From the NCBI GenBank assembly GCA_045128915.1, contig JBGVIT010000006.1, positions 62,001 through 126,000 of the forward strand: a DNA stretch of 64,000 nucleotides, given 5' to 3'. Below the pieces are notes generated by a model that was given only the letters and a program-made list of their open reading frames with translations, was not told where the DNA came from and searched no databases. This DNA is from RGIG9115 sp045128915 (GTDB taxonomy: Bacteria; Bacillota; Clostridia; UBA1381). Position numbers and translations under genes: made by a program. Shown here in pieces: positions 34,411 through 43,662 of the stretch (positions within the stretch are counted from its first letter, which is position 1; every line of letters begins with the position of its first letter).

Positions 34411-36429
34411 TCAGCTTATATCAAGCATATCCATATATGCATAACCGTTTTCTGCAATATAGTCTTTTCTTTCCTGAAGCTTATCGCCAAGAAGAATATC
34501 AAACATAAGCGCAGTTTTTTCTACGTTTTCAGGTGTTACACGGATGAGTCGTCTTGTTGCCGGGTGCATGGTTGTAAGACTCATCATGTCTGGCTGGTTT
34601 TCACCAAGACCTTTTGAACGCTTGATTTCATACTCGTCCTTTTCTCTTGAAAGACCTTCTTCTTCAAGCTTTGCAACAATGGCATCCTTTTCTGCGTCGG
34701 TATATGCAAACTTCTTTTCTCCCTTGCGCTTTGTCTTAAGGATAGATATTTCATACAGCGGAGATTCTGCAATATATACCTTTCCTGCATCAATCAAAGA
34801 GGGAGTAAGGCGGTAAATCATTGTCAGAACAAGAGTTCGTATCTGGAAACCGTCAACATCTGCGTCGGTACATATTATAACCTTGTCCCATCTCAGATTA
34901 TCCATGCTGAAGCTGTCAACTTTGGTGTTGTGCTTTGACTTGATTTCCACACCGCAGCCCAGAACTTTTAGTAAATCAACGATTATATCGCTTTTGAATA
35001 TTTTCGGATAGTCAGCCTTAAGGCAGTTGAGGATTTTGCCTCTGATTGGCATAATAGCCTGAAACATGGGATCTCTCGCTTGTTTACATGAACCGAGCGC
35101 TGAATCACCCTCAACGATATAAATTTCTCTTTTTGTTTTATCTTTAGTACGGCAGTCAACAAACTTTTCTACTCTGTTTGTAACGTCCATTGTGCCGGTA
35201 AGCTTTTTCTTAATATCAATTCGTGCTTTTTCCGCATTTTCACGGCTTCGCTTGTTAACCAATACCTGATTTGCGATTTTTTCTGCGTCTATCTTATTTT
35301 CAATAAAATAGATTTCAAGCTGCGTTTTTATAAATTCACTCATAGCCTCCTGAATGAATTTGTTATTGATAGCTTTCTTGGTCTGGTTTTCATAGCTTGT
35401 CTGGGTTGAGAATGAATTTATTACCAGCGCAAGACAGTCGCTTACATCATTAAAGCTTATTTTTGACTCGTTTTTGTTATATTTGTTGTTTGTTCTCAGA
35501 TATTTATCAATAGCATTGGTAAAGGCGGTTCTCACCGCTTTATCAGGTGAGCCGCCATGCTCAAGCCAGCTGGAGTTGTGATAATATTCCAGAGTATTTA
35601 CTGTGTTTGAAAAGCAGAATACTATCTGCATTTTAACCTTGTAGTCAGCCATGTCCTCTCTGTCGCGGCCTTTTCTTTCACATTCCCAATTCTGTATATC
35701 AGTAAATGACTGCTCGTCAGTTTTTTCGCGGAGATAATCAACAATACCGCTTTCGTAGAAATATTCGTACATTTCCATGCCGTCAGTAGTTTCGTTGTAG
35801 AATATGAATTTAAGACCGGCATTTACCATAGCCTGCTTTTCGAGAGTATCTTTATAGAATTCCACAGGAATTGCAATGTCTGTAAATACGTCAAGGTCAG
35901 GCTTCCAGCGCTGAACAGTTCCCGTCTGAACACTTCTTGTAGGCTCTTTTGTGAGTCCGCCTATGTTTTCGCCTTTTTCAAAGTGAAGAGTATATTTTGT
36001 TTTATCTCTCACTACCGTAACGTCCATGTACTCAGAACTATACTGAGTTGCACACGCACCAAGTCCGTTAAGACCAAGACTGTACTCGTACATTCCGTCT
36101 GAGTTATTATTATATTTTCCGCCTGCATACAGTTCGCAGAATACAAGCTCCCAATTAAACTTGCCTTCTTTTTCGTTGTAATCTACGGGTATTCCACGCC
36201 CATGGTCGCGAATTTCAATAGAGTTATCGAGAAATCTTGTAATCTCAATAACATTTCCGTAGCCTTCGCGGGCTTCGTCGATAGAGTTTGACAAAATTTC
36301 AAAAAACGAATGCTGACATCCCTCAAGACCGTCAGAGCCGAATATAACCGCCGGACGTTTTCTTACTCTGTCCGCACCTTTAAGGCTGGTTATACTCTCG
36401 TTATCATAGGTTTTTTTCTTACCTGCCAT
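34411..36429 (-). CDS. parE: Type II topoisomerase subunit B (ParE/GyrB family)
   Basis: A 672-residue GHKL-ATPase subunit. GADRVRKRPAVIFGSDGLEG opens the ATP domain, followed by ILSNSIDEAREGYG (Bergerat Asn), IEIRDHGRGIPVDY and SLGLNGLGACATQY. The TOPRIM domain has YIVEGDSALGSCKQARD and ICTDADVDGFQIRTLVL; the C-terminus ends near AYMDMLDIS. Its pairing with the adjacent ParC-type subunit and the RKRPAVIFGSDG wording point to the atypical topoisomerase IV found in many Clostridia. It is the first gene of the four-gene minus-strand unit and has its own promoter. Confidence 0.92.
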   Translation of the reverse strand: MAGKKKTYDNESITSLKGADRVRKRPAVIFGSDGLEGCQHSFFEILSNSIDEAREGYGNVIEITRFLDNSIEIRDHGRGIPVDYNEKEGKFNWELVFCELYAGGKYNNNSDGMYEYSLGLNGLGACATQYSSEYMDVTVVRDKTKYTLHFEKGENIGGLTKEPTRSVQTGTVQRWKPDLDVFTDIAIPVEFYKDTLEKQAMVNAGLKFIFYNETTDGMEMYEYFYESGIVDYLREKTDEQSFTDIQNWECERKGRDREDMADYKVKMQIVFCFSNTVNTLEYYHNSSWLEHGGSPDKAVRTAFTNAIDKYLRTNNKYNKNESKISFNDVSDCLALVINSFSTQTSYENQTKKAINNKFIQEAMSEFIKTQLEIYFIENKIDAEKIANQVLVNKRSRENAEKARIDIKKKLTGTMDVTNRVEKFVDCRTKDKTKREIYIVEGDSALGSCKQARDPMFQAIMPIRGKILNCLKADYPKIFKSDIIVDLLKVLGCGVEIKSKHNTKVDSFSMDNLRWDKVIICTDADVDGFQIRTLVLTMIYRLTPSLIDAGKVYIAESPLYEISILKTKRKGEKKFAYTDAEKDAIVAKLEEEGLSREKDEYEIKRSKGLGENQPDMMSLTTMHPATRRLIRVTPENVEKTALMFDILLGDKLQERKDYIAENGYAYMDMLDIS

Positions 36430-36519
36430 TTAATATATCAAATCCTTTCAGAACTGTTTTAAAATCACGGTTTAAAAAGCCGAATATACGCTGAAACACT
36501 TTGAACAAAAACCATTTCT

Positions 36520-36549
36520 ATTATACACCATTTTATGTATGTTTGTCAA
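36520..36549 (-). promoter_or_regulatory. Promoter of the parE-parC-citrate synthase-tagA unit
   Basis: On the minus strand TTGACA (36549-36544), an 18-bp spacer and TATAAT (36525-36520). It stands about 90 bp before the parE start. Confidence 0.75.
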
Positions 36550-36566
36550 ATTTTAAAACTTTACTA

Positions 36567-36595
36567 TTGTGTTACAAATTAAATTGTGATATACT
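36567..36595 (+). promoter_or_regulatory. Promoter of the cysteine-cluster gene
   Basis: An extended -10 TGaTATACT (TG at 36587-36588, hexamer 36590-36595) with a weak -35 TTGTGT (36567-36572) at a 17-bp distance. It lies 36 bp before the ATG at 36632 and is divergent to the parE promoter. Confidence 0.5.
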
Positions 36596-36631
36596 ATTAA
36601 CATGGTTTTAATGATATGGAGGATAATTTTT

Positions 36632-37159
36632 ATGAATACCGCATATGTATATTTACAGCTGTATAAATTATTTGATGATATAACACCCATAAAAGCCGAT
36701 TGCGGTAAGCTTTGTAACTGTGCTTGCTGCAAGGGCGATGACTCGGGGATGTATCTTTTCCCCGGCGAAAAAAAAGTATATGAATTGCTTAATCCTTCAT
36801 GGATAAGGATTGAACAGTCTGATTTTTATTATACCTGCGAAGGTAAAAAAAGAAACGTACCCATTGCCATGTGCAATGGCAAGTGCGACAGATTTCAGCG
36901 TCCTCTTGCGTGCAGGATTTTTCCGTTAACTCCGTATCTTGAAAACGGAGAACTGAAAATAATTACCGATCCGCGTGCAAAATCAGTTTGTCCTATGGCG
37001 AAGGTTATGAAAAAGGATGAATATTCTCCTGAATTTGTGCGTAATGTAGAGAGAACGTTTAAGCTTCTTATGAAGAACAAAGTATTCAGAGATTTTATGA
37101 ACTCATATTCGGAGTATTTGTCCGAATACCTTAGATTTTTTCCGGACTCACATAACTGA
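36632..37159 (+). CDS. YkgJ-type cysteine cluster protein
   Basis: A 175-residue protein of the YkgJ/zinc- or iron-chelating cysteine-cluster type. Cysteines lie in DCGKLCNCACCKGDDSG, YYTCEGKKRN, AMCNGKCDRFQRPLACRIFP and VCPMA, close to the CxxCC...C...RPxxCRxFP family pattern. Function is not established; family members are thought to bind Fe-S or zinc. The ATG at 36632 has GGAGG nine bases upstream; an upstream in-frame ATG at 36602 lacks one. It ends 18 bp before the VanW gene, so the two are probably cotranscribed. Confidence 0.82.
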   Translation: MNTAYVYLQLYKLFDDITPIKADCGKLCNCACCKGDDSGMYLFPGEKKVYELLNPSWIRIEQSDFYYTCEGKKRNVPIAMCNGKCDRFQRPLACRIFPLTPYLENGELKIITDPRAKSVCPMAKVMKKDEYSPEFVRNVERTFKLLMKNKVFRDFMNSYSEYLSEYLRFFPDSHN

Positions 37160-37177
37160 TAAAAGGAAGGTTTACCA

Positions 37178-38998
37178 ATGAGCAACGAATTAGAAAACAA
37201 AGGAAATATCTCAGAGAATAATGACATTGATGATTTCAGCGGATTTGAACAGAGATATAACAAATCAGAGCCTGAACAGCAGGTGCAGGAGGTGTCAGCA
37301 CAGATGAATAATAATGATGCCGCCGCGTCTGTTAACAAAAAGAGAATACTTACTGTTATTATTTCGGCAGTTGCTGTAATAGTTCTTCTTGCAGGCGGAG
37401 TTTTTGTTTATGGTGCGACACTTCCAGAAGATAAAGTTATCGGCGGTGTTAAAGTAGGCGGAGTGGATATAGGCGGACTTTCAATTTCCCAAGCCTGCGA
37501 GAAAATCGAAAAGGCACCGTCTGTTATAAACAGTGAAGTTATAATTAACGCAAACGGTAGAAAATATATAATACTTCCTGAAGAAGTAGAAGTTAAGCTT
37601 GATATTAATGCTACAGCTAAAAAGGCATTTGATATTGCCAAAAGCGGCAATGCTTTTATGAATGGAATATCTGCGCTGAAACTGAAGCTTTCAGGAAACA
37701 ATCTTATGCCGGTTATCACATACGATGTTGAAAAATTTGCCGCAAGAATTAATGAAATCGGATTATTGGCGGTTGGCTCGGTTCTTAAGGAACATTCTAT
37801 ACGCATCGATGAAAACGGGAAAGCGTTTGTTGTGCCGGGAGTTTCCGGATATAATAATGATCCTTCAAGGGTTATGAGTCAGATTGACAGAGCGCTTGTG
37901 GAAACAGATTCAAAAAATATAGACGTTGATTTTGAAATAACATCTCCTGCAGCTATGACAATAGACCTGCTTGACAGCTTAATGTATTCAGAGCCTATGA
38001 ATGCATCCTTTGCTCTTGAAAACGGTCAGGTGGTTGTAGTACCGGCTCAGGACGGAAGATATATTGATAAAAATGCCTGCAAGCATCTGGTTTCTCAGGT
38101 TAAGGAAGGCGGACCGGAAATCGAAGTGCCGTACATGACTACTCCGGCTCAGCTGGATAGCGAGGCAATGAAAGCAAAGCTTTTTAATGGAAAGCTTGCA
38201 TCATATACCACACGATATGCCGCAGGCGGAAATCGTGGCTCAAATGTTGCAAACGCTGCAAGAAAAATCAACGGAAAAATTCTTATGCCGGGCGATACAT
38301 TTTCATTTAACGAAACTGTGGGCAGAAGAACTGTTGCAAACGGTTTTAAAACTGCGCCTGAATATCAGAACGGTCAGACTGTTGACGGAATAGGCGGCGG
38401 AACCTGTCAGGTAAGTACAACAGTATATTCAGCAGCACTTTATGCGGATTTGAAAATTGATAAAAGAACAAATCACTCTATGAGTGTTTCGTATGTTCCC
38501 TTAGGTCAGGATGCAACCGTAACCGATGGTGGTCTGGACCTTAAGTTTACAAATAATACGGAGTATCCTGTAAAAATCGAAGCTGTTACCGGCGGCGGTA
38601 AAATAACTGTTACTATAATCGGAACAACTCCTGATATTCCAAAGACAGTTAAGATTTCTCACAAACCCGTTTCTGTGGCTGTGGGAAGTGCAGTAAAGAC
38701 TATACGATATGTATATGACGAAAACGGAAATGTAATAAAAGAAGAAGATATGGGAGTAAGCAGATACAAGCCACACTCCGAGCCTGAAACCACAACATCT
38801 GCCGCGACTTCGGCGCCTTCAGCTCAGCCTGACGAAACATCTGCTCCGACGGCTACACAGAGTGTTCAGGGCGAGGAAACTGTTGCTCCCACAAAAGCAC
38901 CTGAAGTAACTCAGGCTCCTGTAAATACTCCGTCTCCCACAAAGGCTCCGGAAGCGCCTTCGGACAAGACACCGGTGAAATCCGAGTCGGAAGAATAA
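37178..38998 (+). CDS. VanW family membrane-anchored protein
   Basis: A 606-residue extracytoplasmic protein: a short acidic cytoplasmic N-terminus, one membrane segment at about 53-76 (ILTVIISAVAVIVLLAGGVF), then peptidoglycan-binding-like repeats (PF12229 type) and a VanW domain. The VanW signature is PGDTFSFNETVGRRT and GQTVDGIGGGTCQVSTTVY, with a later NHSMSVSYVPLGQDATV. A G5-like segment follows (VKTIRYVYDENG). The last about 70 residues are a Thr/Ser/Pro/Ala low-complexity tail, probably wall-spanning. VanW was named from vancomycin clusters but no resistance role is implied. A wall-associated function is the most that can be said. Confidence 0.9.
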   Translation: MSNELENKGNISENNDIDDFSGFEQRYNKSEPEQQVQEVSAQMNNNDAAASVNKKRILTVIISAVAVIVLLAGGVFVYGATLPEDKVIGGVKVGGVDIGGLSISQACEKIEKAPSVINSEVIINANGRKYIILPEEVEVKLDINATAKKAFDIAKSGNAFMNGISALKLKLSGNNLMPVITYDVEKFAARINEIGLLAVGSVLKEHSIRIDENGKAFVVPGVSGYNNDPSRVMSQIDRALVETDSKNIDVDFEITSPAAMTIDLLDSLMYSEPMNASFALENGQVVVVPAQDGRYIDKNACKHLVSQVKEGGPEIEVPYMTTPAQLDSEAMKAKLFNGKLASYTTRYAAGGNRGSNVANAARKINGKILMPGDTFSFNETVGRRTVANGFKTAPEYQNGQTVDGIGGGTCQVSTTVYSAALYADLKIDKRTNHSMSVSYVPLGQDATVTDGGLDLKFTNNTEYPVKIEAVTGGGKITVTIIGTTPDIPKTVKISHKPVSVAVGSAVKTIRYVYDENGNVIKEEDMGVSRYKPHSEPETTTSAATSAPSAQPDETSAPTATQSVQGEETVAPTKAPEVTQAPVNTPSPTKAPEAPSDKTPVKSESEE

Positions 38999-39005
38999 AT
39001 ATCAT

Positions 39006-39042
39006 AAGAGGTTGTTGACATTAGTGCAGACAACCTCTTTTT
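39006..39042 (+). terminator. Intrinsic terminator after the VanW gene
   Basis: Stem AAGAGGTTGT/ACAACCTCTT with a 14-base loop and five T residues, seven bases after the VanW stop. gatC begins 18 bp beyond, so gatCAB must have a start site nearby or depend on read-through; no convincing promoter is seen. Confidence 0.8.
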
Positions 39043-39059
39043 CAAAAAACGGTGAAACT

Positions 39060-39338
39060 ATGATTGATAACAAAAGCATAGAAAGATTATTTGAAATCAG
39101 CAAATTATCCTTAACCTCGGGGGAGGCTGAAAGGTTCAGCGAAAGCCTTAAAGGTCTTGTATCTGTGACAGACGAAATTCTTTGTTTCAATACAGATGCA
39201 ATGCCTTATTGTGATGCTGAAAAGAAATCCTCTGAGCTTCGACAAGACTATGAAAGTTCCGATGATAAATCCGTATCAGTCAAAGAGTTTTATGTTCCTG
39301 CCATAATAGAACGGGGGGAGGATAAATATGACGATTAA
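39060..39338 (+). CDS. gatC: Asp-tRNA(Asn)/Glu-tRNA(Gln) amidotransferase subunit C
   Basis: A 92-residue GatC, the small subunit that bridges GatA and GatB. The pattern IERLFEISKLSLTSGEAERF matches the family N-terminal helices, and VSVKEFYVPAIIERGED its usual C-terminal strand. The ATG at 39060 is chosen because the upstream in-frame residues would lie in the terminator. The end overlaps gatA by 11 bp. Confidence 0.88.
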   Translation: MIDNKSIERLFEISKLSLTSGEAERFSESLKGLVSVTDEILCFNTDAMPYCDAEKKSSELRQDYESSDDKSVSVKEFYVPAIIERGEDKYDD

Positions 39339-40734
39339 GAGTCTTAGAAAAGCACTTGATAACAAGGAAATAGGTTGTGTGGAGCTTACCTTGGATTATC
39401 TTTCCAAAATCAGCAAGGATGACTGTAATTGCTTTATAACGGTTTGTGAAGAAAAAGCAATAAAGAGCGCTGAAATTGCCCAGAAAATAATCAATTCGGG
39501 CAATTCACAAGCCATGACAGGAATACCTTTGGCTGTAAAGGACAATATCTGTACAAAAAGTATAAAAACAACCTGCGCATCAAAAATGCTTTCAGATTTT
39601 GTTCCCATGTATAATGCAGAAGCCGTTGAAAAGCTTTTAAATCAAGGTGCGGTTATTTTGGGTAAAACTAATATGGATGAGTTTGGCATGGGAAACACTT
39701 CATCAACTTCTGTGTTTGGCGGAGTGAAAAATCCGGTTGATAAAAGCTATGTTGCAGGCGGTTCGTCAGGCGGCTCTGCGGCTGCTGTGGCGAAAAACCT
39801 TTGCGCATCTGCACTTGGAAGCGATACGGGAGGCTCGGTTAGACAGCCTGCGTCTTGGTGCGGCGTTGTAGGACTTAAGCCGACTTATGGCAGAGTTTCA
39901 AGATACGGACTTATATCATATGCTTCATCCCTTGAGCAAATTGGTGTTATTTCAAGATACGCAGAAGATGCAGGATATGTACTAAGCTGCGTATGCGCAA
40001 CGGATAAAAAAGATATGACGTGCCGGTATGAAGGGGAGGATTTTACAAGGCTTTGCGGAAAAGAAATCAAAGGCTTAAAAATTGCCTTGCTTGATGAATT
40101 CATCAAGCTTTGTACTCCTGAAACTGCGGCGCTTATAGATGAAGCGGCAAAGGTTTATGAAAGCATGGGCGCAGAGCTTGTGCATTGCTCCATGCCCTCA
40201 TTAAAATTCGCAGTGAGTGGATATTATATTATTTCATCTGCCGAGGCGGCAAGCAATCTTGCAAGATTTGACGGTGTAAGATATGGTTGTGCCGTAAATA
40301 ATACGGAAATCTATGACGAGCTGATAAAAGCATCGAGAACTGAGGGCTTTGGAGATGAGGTCAAAAAAAGAATTCTTCTTGGAAACTATGTACTCACAGC
40401 GCAGGGGTATAATAAATACTACCATAAGGCGCTGAAAATGAGAAACCTTATAAAAAATGAATATAAAAGCATATTTGAAAAGTGCAGCTGTGTACTCGGT
40501 CCTGTAACTCCGTCAGGAGCAGTTTTAGAAGGTGCGCAAATCGGAGATGCATCATATTACGAAAGTGATGTGTTTACGGTCTGTGCCAATTTAGCCGGGC
40601 TTCCCTCAGTTTCTGTGCCGTGTGGGAATTACAAAAACGGTATGCCTGCAGGTATGTGCATTACCGGACCTGAACTTTCGGAAAGTCTGTTAATTTCATT
40701 GGCAGATGCTTATGAAAGGGGATGTGGCATATGA
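39328..40734 (+). CDS. gatA: Asp-tRNA(Asn)/Glu-tRNA(Gln) amidotransferase subunit A
   Basis: A 468-residue amidase-signature enzyme. It releases ammonia from glutamine or asparagine for transfer to misacylated tRNA. The catalytic Lys-Ser-cisSer triad regions are IPLAVKDNICTK (Lys), VAGGSSGGSAAAVA and ALGSDTGGSVRQPASWCG (cis-Ser and nucleophile Ser). KPTYGRVSRYGLISYASSL is the usual following block. The GGGGGAG ribosome site is inside gatC. It overlaps gatB by four bases. Confidence 0.96.
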   Translation: MTIKSLRKALDNKEIGCVELTLDYLSKISKDDCNCFITVCEEKAIKSAEIAQKIINSGNSQAMTGIPLAVKDNICTKSIKTTCASKMLSDFVPMYNAEAVEKLLNQGAVILGKTNMDEFGMGNTSSTSVFGGVKNPVDKSYVAGGSSGGSAAAVAKNLCASALGSDTGGSVRQPASWCGVVGLKPTYGRVSRYGLISYASSLEQIGVISRYAEDAGYVLSCVCATDKKDMTCRYEGEDFTRLCGKEIKGLKIALLDEFIKLCTPETAALIDEAAKVYESMGAELVHCSMPSLKFAVSGYYIISSAEAASNLARFDGVRYGCAVNNTEIYDELIKASRTEGFGDEVKKRILLGNYVLTAQGYNKYYHKALKMRNLIKNEYKSIFEKCSCVLGPVTPSGAVLEGAQIGDASYYESDVFTVCANLAGLPSVSVPCGNYKNGMPAGMCITGPELSESLLISLADAYERGCGI

Positions 40735-42143
40735 AATACGTTGCTTGCATAGGTCTTGAAATCCATGCGGAGCTTAAAACAGATACTAAGCTTTTCTGCG
40801 GCTGTGAAAATAGCTTTGGCGGCGAGCCAAACACACGCATATGCGCTGTGTGTTCCGGATTTCCCGGCGCAATCGGAGTTCTTAACAAAAACGCTCTTTT
40901 CCTTGCAGTTAGTTCAGGACTTGCATTAGACTGCAGAATAAACAATTACTCTGCTTTTGACAGAAAGAATTATTTCTATCCCGACCTGCCAAAAGGATAC
41001 CAGATAACGCAGCAAAGATACCCCATTTGTCAGGATGGCTTTGTGCAGATAAACGACAGAAAAATCCGAATAAACAACATCCATCTTGAAGAAGATGCGG
41101 GAAAGCTTATACATGGCAAAGACATAACATTAATAGACTTCAACCGATGCGGTGTACCCTTGATTGAAATAGTAACTGAACCTGATATTACATCTGCTGA
41201 TGAGGCGGTAAGCTTTGTGGAAGAAATATGTCTCAGGTTGAAATACGCCGGTGTATGTGACGGAAAAATGGAGCAAGGCTCTCTGAGAGTTGATGTAAAT
41301 GTTTCTGTTGCCCCTGAGAATGGTGAAGTGCCGGGAACAAGATGCGAGATTAAGAATTTAAGTTCTTTTAAATCTGTCAAAAAAGCTATCGAGTACGAGA
41401 TAACACGTCAGACAGAAGTTCTTTTTAGTGGTGATAAAATAGTTTTTGAAACAAGGCGATTTGATGAAAATTCCGGCAGAACATATTCGATGCGAGTGAA
41501 AGAAGATATTGTTGATTACAGATATTTTCCGGAGCCCGATATTACACCTGTATATGTGACTGATGAAGAAATTGAGATGCTGAGGGACGCACTTCCTGAA
41601 CGTCCGGATAAAAGATTTAAAAGGTATGTAAATGAATATAAGCTTACAAGCGAGGAAGCAGGGATAATTGTTTCAAACCCTGAGCTTTCGGAGTATTATG
41701 ATAGCTTGTGTTCAGGCTGTAATAGCTTTAAAAAGCTTGCAAATCTTTTGCTGGTTGGACTTGGCAGACTGTTTAACGAGCGAGGGGGAAGTGTTAAAGA
41801 GTTGCCGTTTGAGCCTGAGGATATAATGTGTATTGCAAATATGTGGCAAGACGGAAAAATCAACTCATCGTGCGCTATGGAGCTTTTGGAAATGCTGTAT
41901 TCGGGCAATAAAAATCCATACAAGCTTGCGATGGATAATAATATGATAATAACCTATGATGCCGACAAAGCGGAAGAGGAAATCAACAAAATACTATCTT
42001 TGAATCAAGAGGCGGTTTGTGATTATAAATCAGGAAACAAGCGTGCTTTCGGATTTTTAATGGGGCAAGCTGTAAAGGCTTTAGGAAAAAGTACCGATAC
42101 GGCGGCTTTAAAAGAACTGCTTGAGAAAAAATTAAACGATTAG
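40731..42143 (+). CDS. gatB: Asp-tRNA(Asn)/Glu-tRNA(Gln) amidotransferase subunit B
   Basis: A 470-residue GatB, the tRNA-binding kinase/amidotransferase subunit. IGLEIHAELKTDTKLFCGC is the family start with zinc-ligand cysteines, followed by CAVCSGFPGAIGVLN. KNYFYPDLPKGYQITQ, DFNRCGVPLIEIVTEPD and the helical/YqeY tail (about 330-470, GFLMGQAVKALGK) are present. The ATG at 40731 follows AGGGGATG and overlaps the gatA stop (ATGA). It is followed 12 bp later by an AspRS-like gene. Confidence 0.96.
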   Translation: MKYVACIGLEIHAELKTDTKLFCGCENSFGGEPNTRICAVCSGFPGAIGVLNKNALFLAVSSGLALDCRINNYSAFDRKNYFYPDLPKGYQITQQRYPICQDGFVQINDRKIRINNIHLEEDAGKLIHGKDITLIDFNRCGVPLIEIVTEPDITSADEAVSFVEEICLRLKYAGVCDGKMEQGSLRVDVNVSVAPENGEVPGTRCEIKNLSSFKSVKKAIEYEITRQTEVLFSGDKIVFETRRFDENSGRTYSMRVKEDIVDYRYFPEPDITPVYVTDEEIEMLRDALPERPDKRFKRYVNEYKLTSEEAGIIVSNPELSEYYDSLCSGCNSFKKLANLLLVGLGRLFNERGGSVKELPFEPEDIMCIANMWQDGKINSSCAMELLEMLYSGNKNPYKLAMDNNMIITYDADKAEEEINKILSLNQEAVCDYKSGNKRAFGFLMGQAVKALGKSTDTAALKELLEKKLND

Positions 42144-42155
42144 TGAGGAATTTTT

Positions 42156-43430
42156 ATGAGAAATATTAATGCAGGTGTTCAAAGAAACTCCATACAGCCT
42201 GATGATATAAAAATAGGGGCAGAGCTTGAGTTTTCCTGCTGCGTTCATAAAATAAAAAAAAGAAGCGGCTTTACTTTTGTGACTCTTAGAACCGGAAGGT
42301 ATATTTTCAAATCCGTTCACAATCCCAAATACTGCGAAAAACCTTTAAAAGGTGTATTTGAAGGTGTGTATCTCAATGTAAAATGCTTTGTCAGAGAAGA
42401 GCTGCGCGGAGAAAACGGCATGGAGATTACCATAACAGATTATGAAATAATTTCAAAGCCGGCAGAAAAATACTCAATCCCCGTTTCCGACAGAATTGTT
42501 GATTTAAGTCCGGAAGAGCTTGCAGAAAACAGATGCCTTTCCTTCAGAAATCCAATGGAGAGGATACCTGCAAGAATATTAGGTGCTGTCATTGAAGGCT
42601 TTTGCGACTTTATGAAAGAAAATCAATTTATGAGGGTGAGAACTCCAATAATAAGCGGTATTACCTTTGAAGAAGAAAAGGACAGTTTTTCTTTTGATTA
42701 TTTTGGTAATAAAGCCTATATATCAGGGGAGGGCAGTATTTACTGTCAGGAATGTGTAGCCTTTTATGACAGAGTGTATGATGTGTGCAAATCTGTCTTT
42801 GCAAAAAAGAGAAACTCTCCAAGACTAATGAGCGAATATACATCGCTGCATTTTGAAGCTGCTTTCATATCAAGCGCTTCGGAGATTATGGAGATAGAAA
42901 CTGCGCTGATAAAATTCATAACGGAGTATGTAAAAAAACAATGCCAACACGAGCTGAATATATGGGGTGTTAACGTTCCTGAGATTACAAGCATACCTGA
43001 ACTAAGCTTTGATGAAGCTATGGATATTCTGAAAAAAACAGAGATACAATACGACCTTGATCCAACTGATGAAAAGCGCATATGTGCATGGGCAAAAGAA
43101 AAATGCGGAAGTGATTTTGTATTCGTAAGCGGTATGCCATGCGAAAAAAGGCCGGTATATGACGAAAGCGGACAGAGTTTTGTTTTGCTTTTTAAAGGTA
43201 TCGAGATAGCCGGCGGCGGAAAAAGAATTCATGATTATAATGCTTTGGTTGAAAAACTCAAAGTTTCAGGAAAAGACTACAAATCATTTACTGACTTTCA
43301 TAAATACGGTATGCCAACTCATGGGGGAGCGGGCTTAGGTGCAGAAAGATATGTCATGCAGCTGCTTGGTCTTAACAATATTCGTCAGGTATCATGTTTT
43401 CCCAGAGACATCCATCAGTTCAATCCTTAA
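42156..43430 (+). CDS. AspRS/AsnRS-like class II synthetase paralogue with degenerate motif 2
   Basis: A 424-residue protein laid out like an archaeal-type AspRS/AsnRS: an N-terminal OB fold (about 15-115) and a class II core. Motif 1 (DFMKENQFMRVRTPI), the late GIEIAGGGKRIHDYNAL and MPTHGGAGLGAERYVM with motif 3 Arg R398 are well kept. The amino-acid binding loop expected as QSPQLYKQ reads SGEGSIYCQ (190-198). Motif 2, expected as FRAExxxTxRHxxEY, reads VFAKKRNSPRLMSEY (214-228), so its ATP-binding Arg and Glu are replaced. It may not charge Asp in the ordinary way. Being 12 bp behind gatB, it may support the amidotransferase or make a non-tRNA product, as asparagine synthetase AsnA (an AspRS relative) does. 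A functional, divergent non-discriminating AspRS is the alternative. Confidence 0.8.
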   Translation: MRNINAGVQRNSIQPDDIKIGAELEFSCCVHKIKKRSGFTFVTLRTGRYIFKSVHNPKYCEKPLKGVFEGVYLNVKCFVREELRGENGMEITITDYEIISKPAEKYSIPVSDRIVDLSPEELAENRCLSFRNPMERIPARILGAVIEGFCDFMKENQFMRVRTPIISGITFEEEKDSFSFDYFGNKAYISGEGSIYCQECVAFYDRVYDVCKSVFAKKRNSPRLMSEYTSLHFEAAFISSASEIMEIETALIKFITEYVKKQCQHELNIWGVNVPEITSIPELSFDEAMDILKKTEIQYDLDPTDEKRICAWAKEKCGSDFVFVSGMPCEKRPVYDESGQSFVLLFKGIEIAGGGKRIHDYNALVEKLKVSGKDYKSFTDFHKYGMPTHGGAGLGAERYVMQLLGLNNIRQVSCFPRDIHQFNP

Positions 43431-43523
43431 AATGTTACTTGTCGAAAATGTACATGCCAATATAAACACTATGGTGGATGATTGTTGGATTTACACATTT
43501 AGAATAAAAATTAAAAAAATATG

Positions 43524-43552
43524 TTGACAAATTGCCACTTGCATGCTATAAT
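43524..43552 (+). promoter_or_regulatory. Consensus promoter of tRNA-Leu
   Basis: TTGACA (43524-43529), a 17-bp spacer and TATAAT (43547-43552) with extended TG. Both hexamers are perfect, as expected for a stable RNA promoter. The 43431-43523 stretch before it holds no other feature I can see. Confidence 0.92.
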
Positions 43553-43577
43553 TGTTTTCGTTGCGAAAGCAGAATAT

Positions 43578-43661
43578 GCGAGTGTGCTGGAATAGGCAGA
43601 CAGGCACGTTTGAGGGGCGTGTGTCTTCGACGTATGGGTTCAAGTCCCATCACTCGCACCA
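43578..43661 (+). tRNA. tRNA-Leu (anticodon GAG)
   Basis: An 84-nt tRNA with encoded CCA. The acceptor stem GCGAGTG pairs with CACTCGC, the discriminator is A, and the anticodon stem CACGT/GCGTG encloses loop TTGAGGG (anticodon GAG). A class II variable arm is formed by TGTC-TTC-GACG, and the T arm has ATGGG-TTCAAGT-CCCAT. The long variable arm and A73 fit leucine, reading CUC/CUU codons. Confidence 0.95.
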
Positions 43662-43662
43662 G

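Noticed and set aside
37178..38998. Vancomycin-resistance function for the VanW-domain protein
   Set aside because: No vanA/B/H/X/R/S genes are nearby, and VanW-domain proteins are widespread in Clostridia without such a role.
39015..39045. TTGACA at 39015-39020 as a promoter for gatCAB
   Set aside because: It lies in the loop of the VanW terminator, and the sequence 17 bp further on is a T-run with no -10 hexamer.
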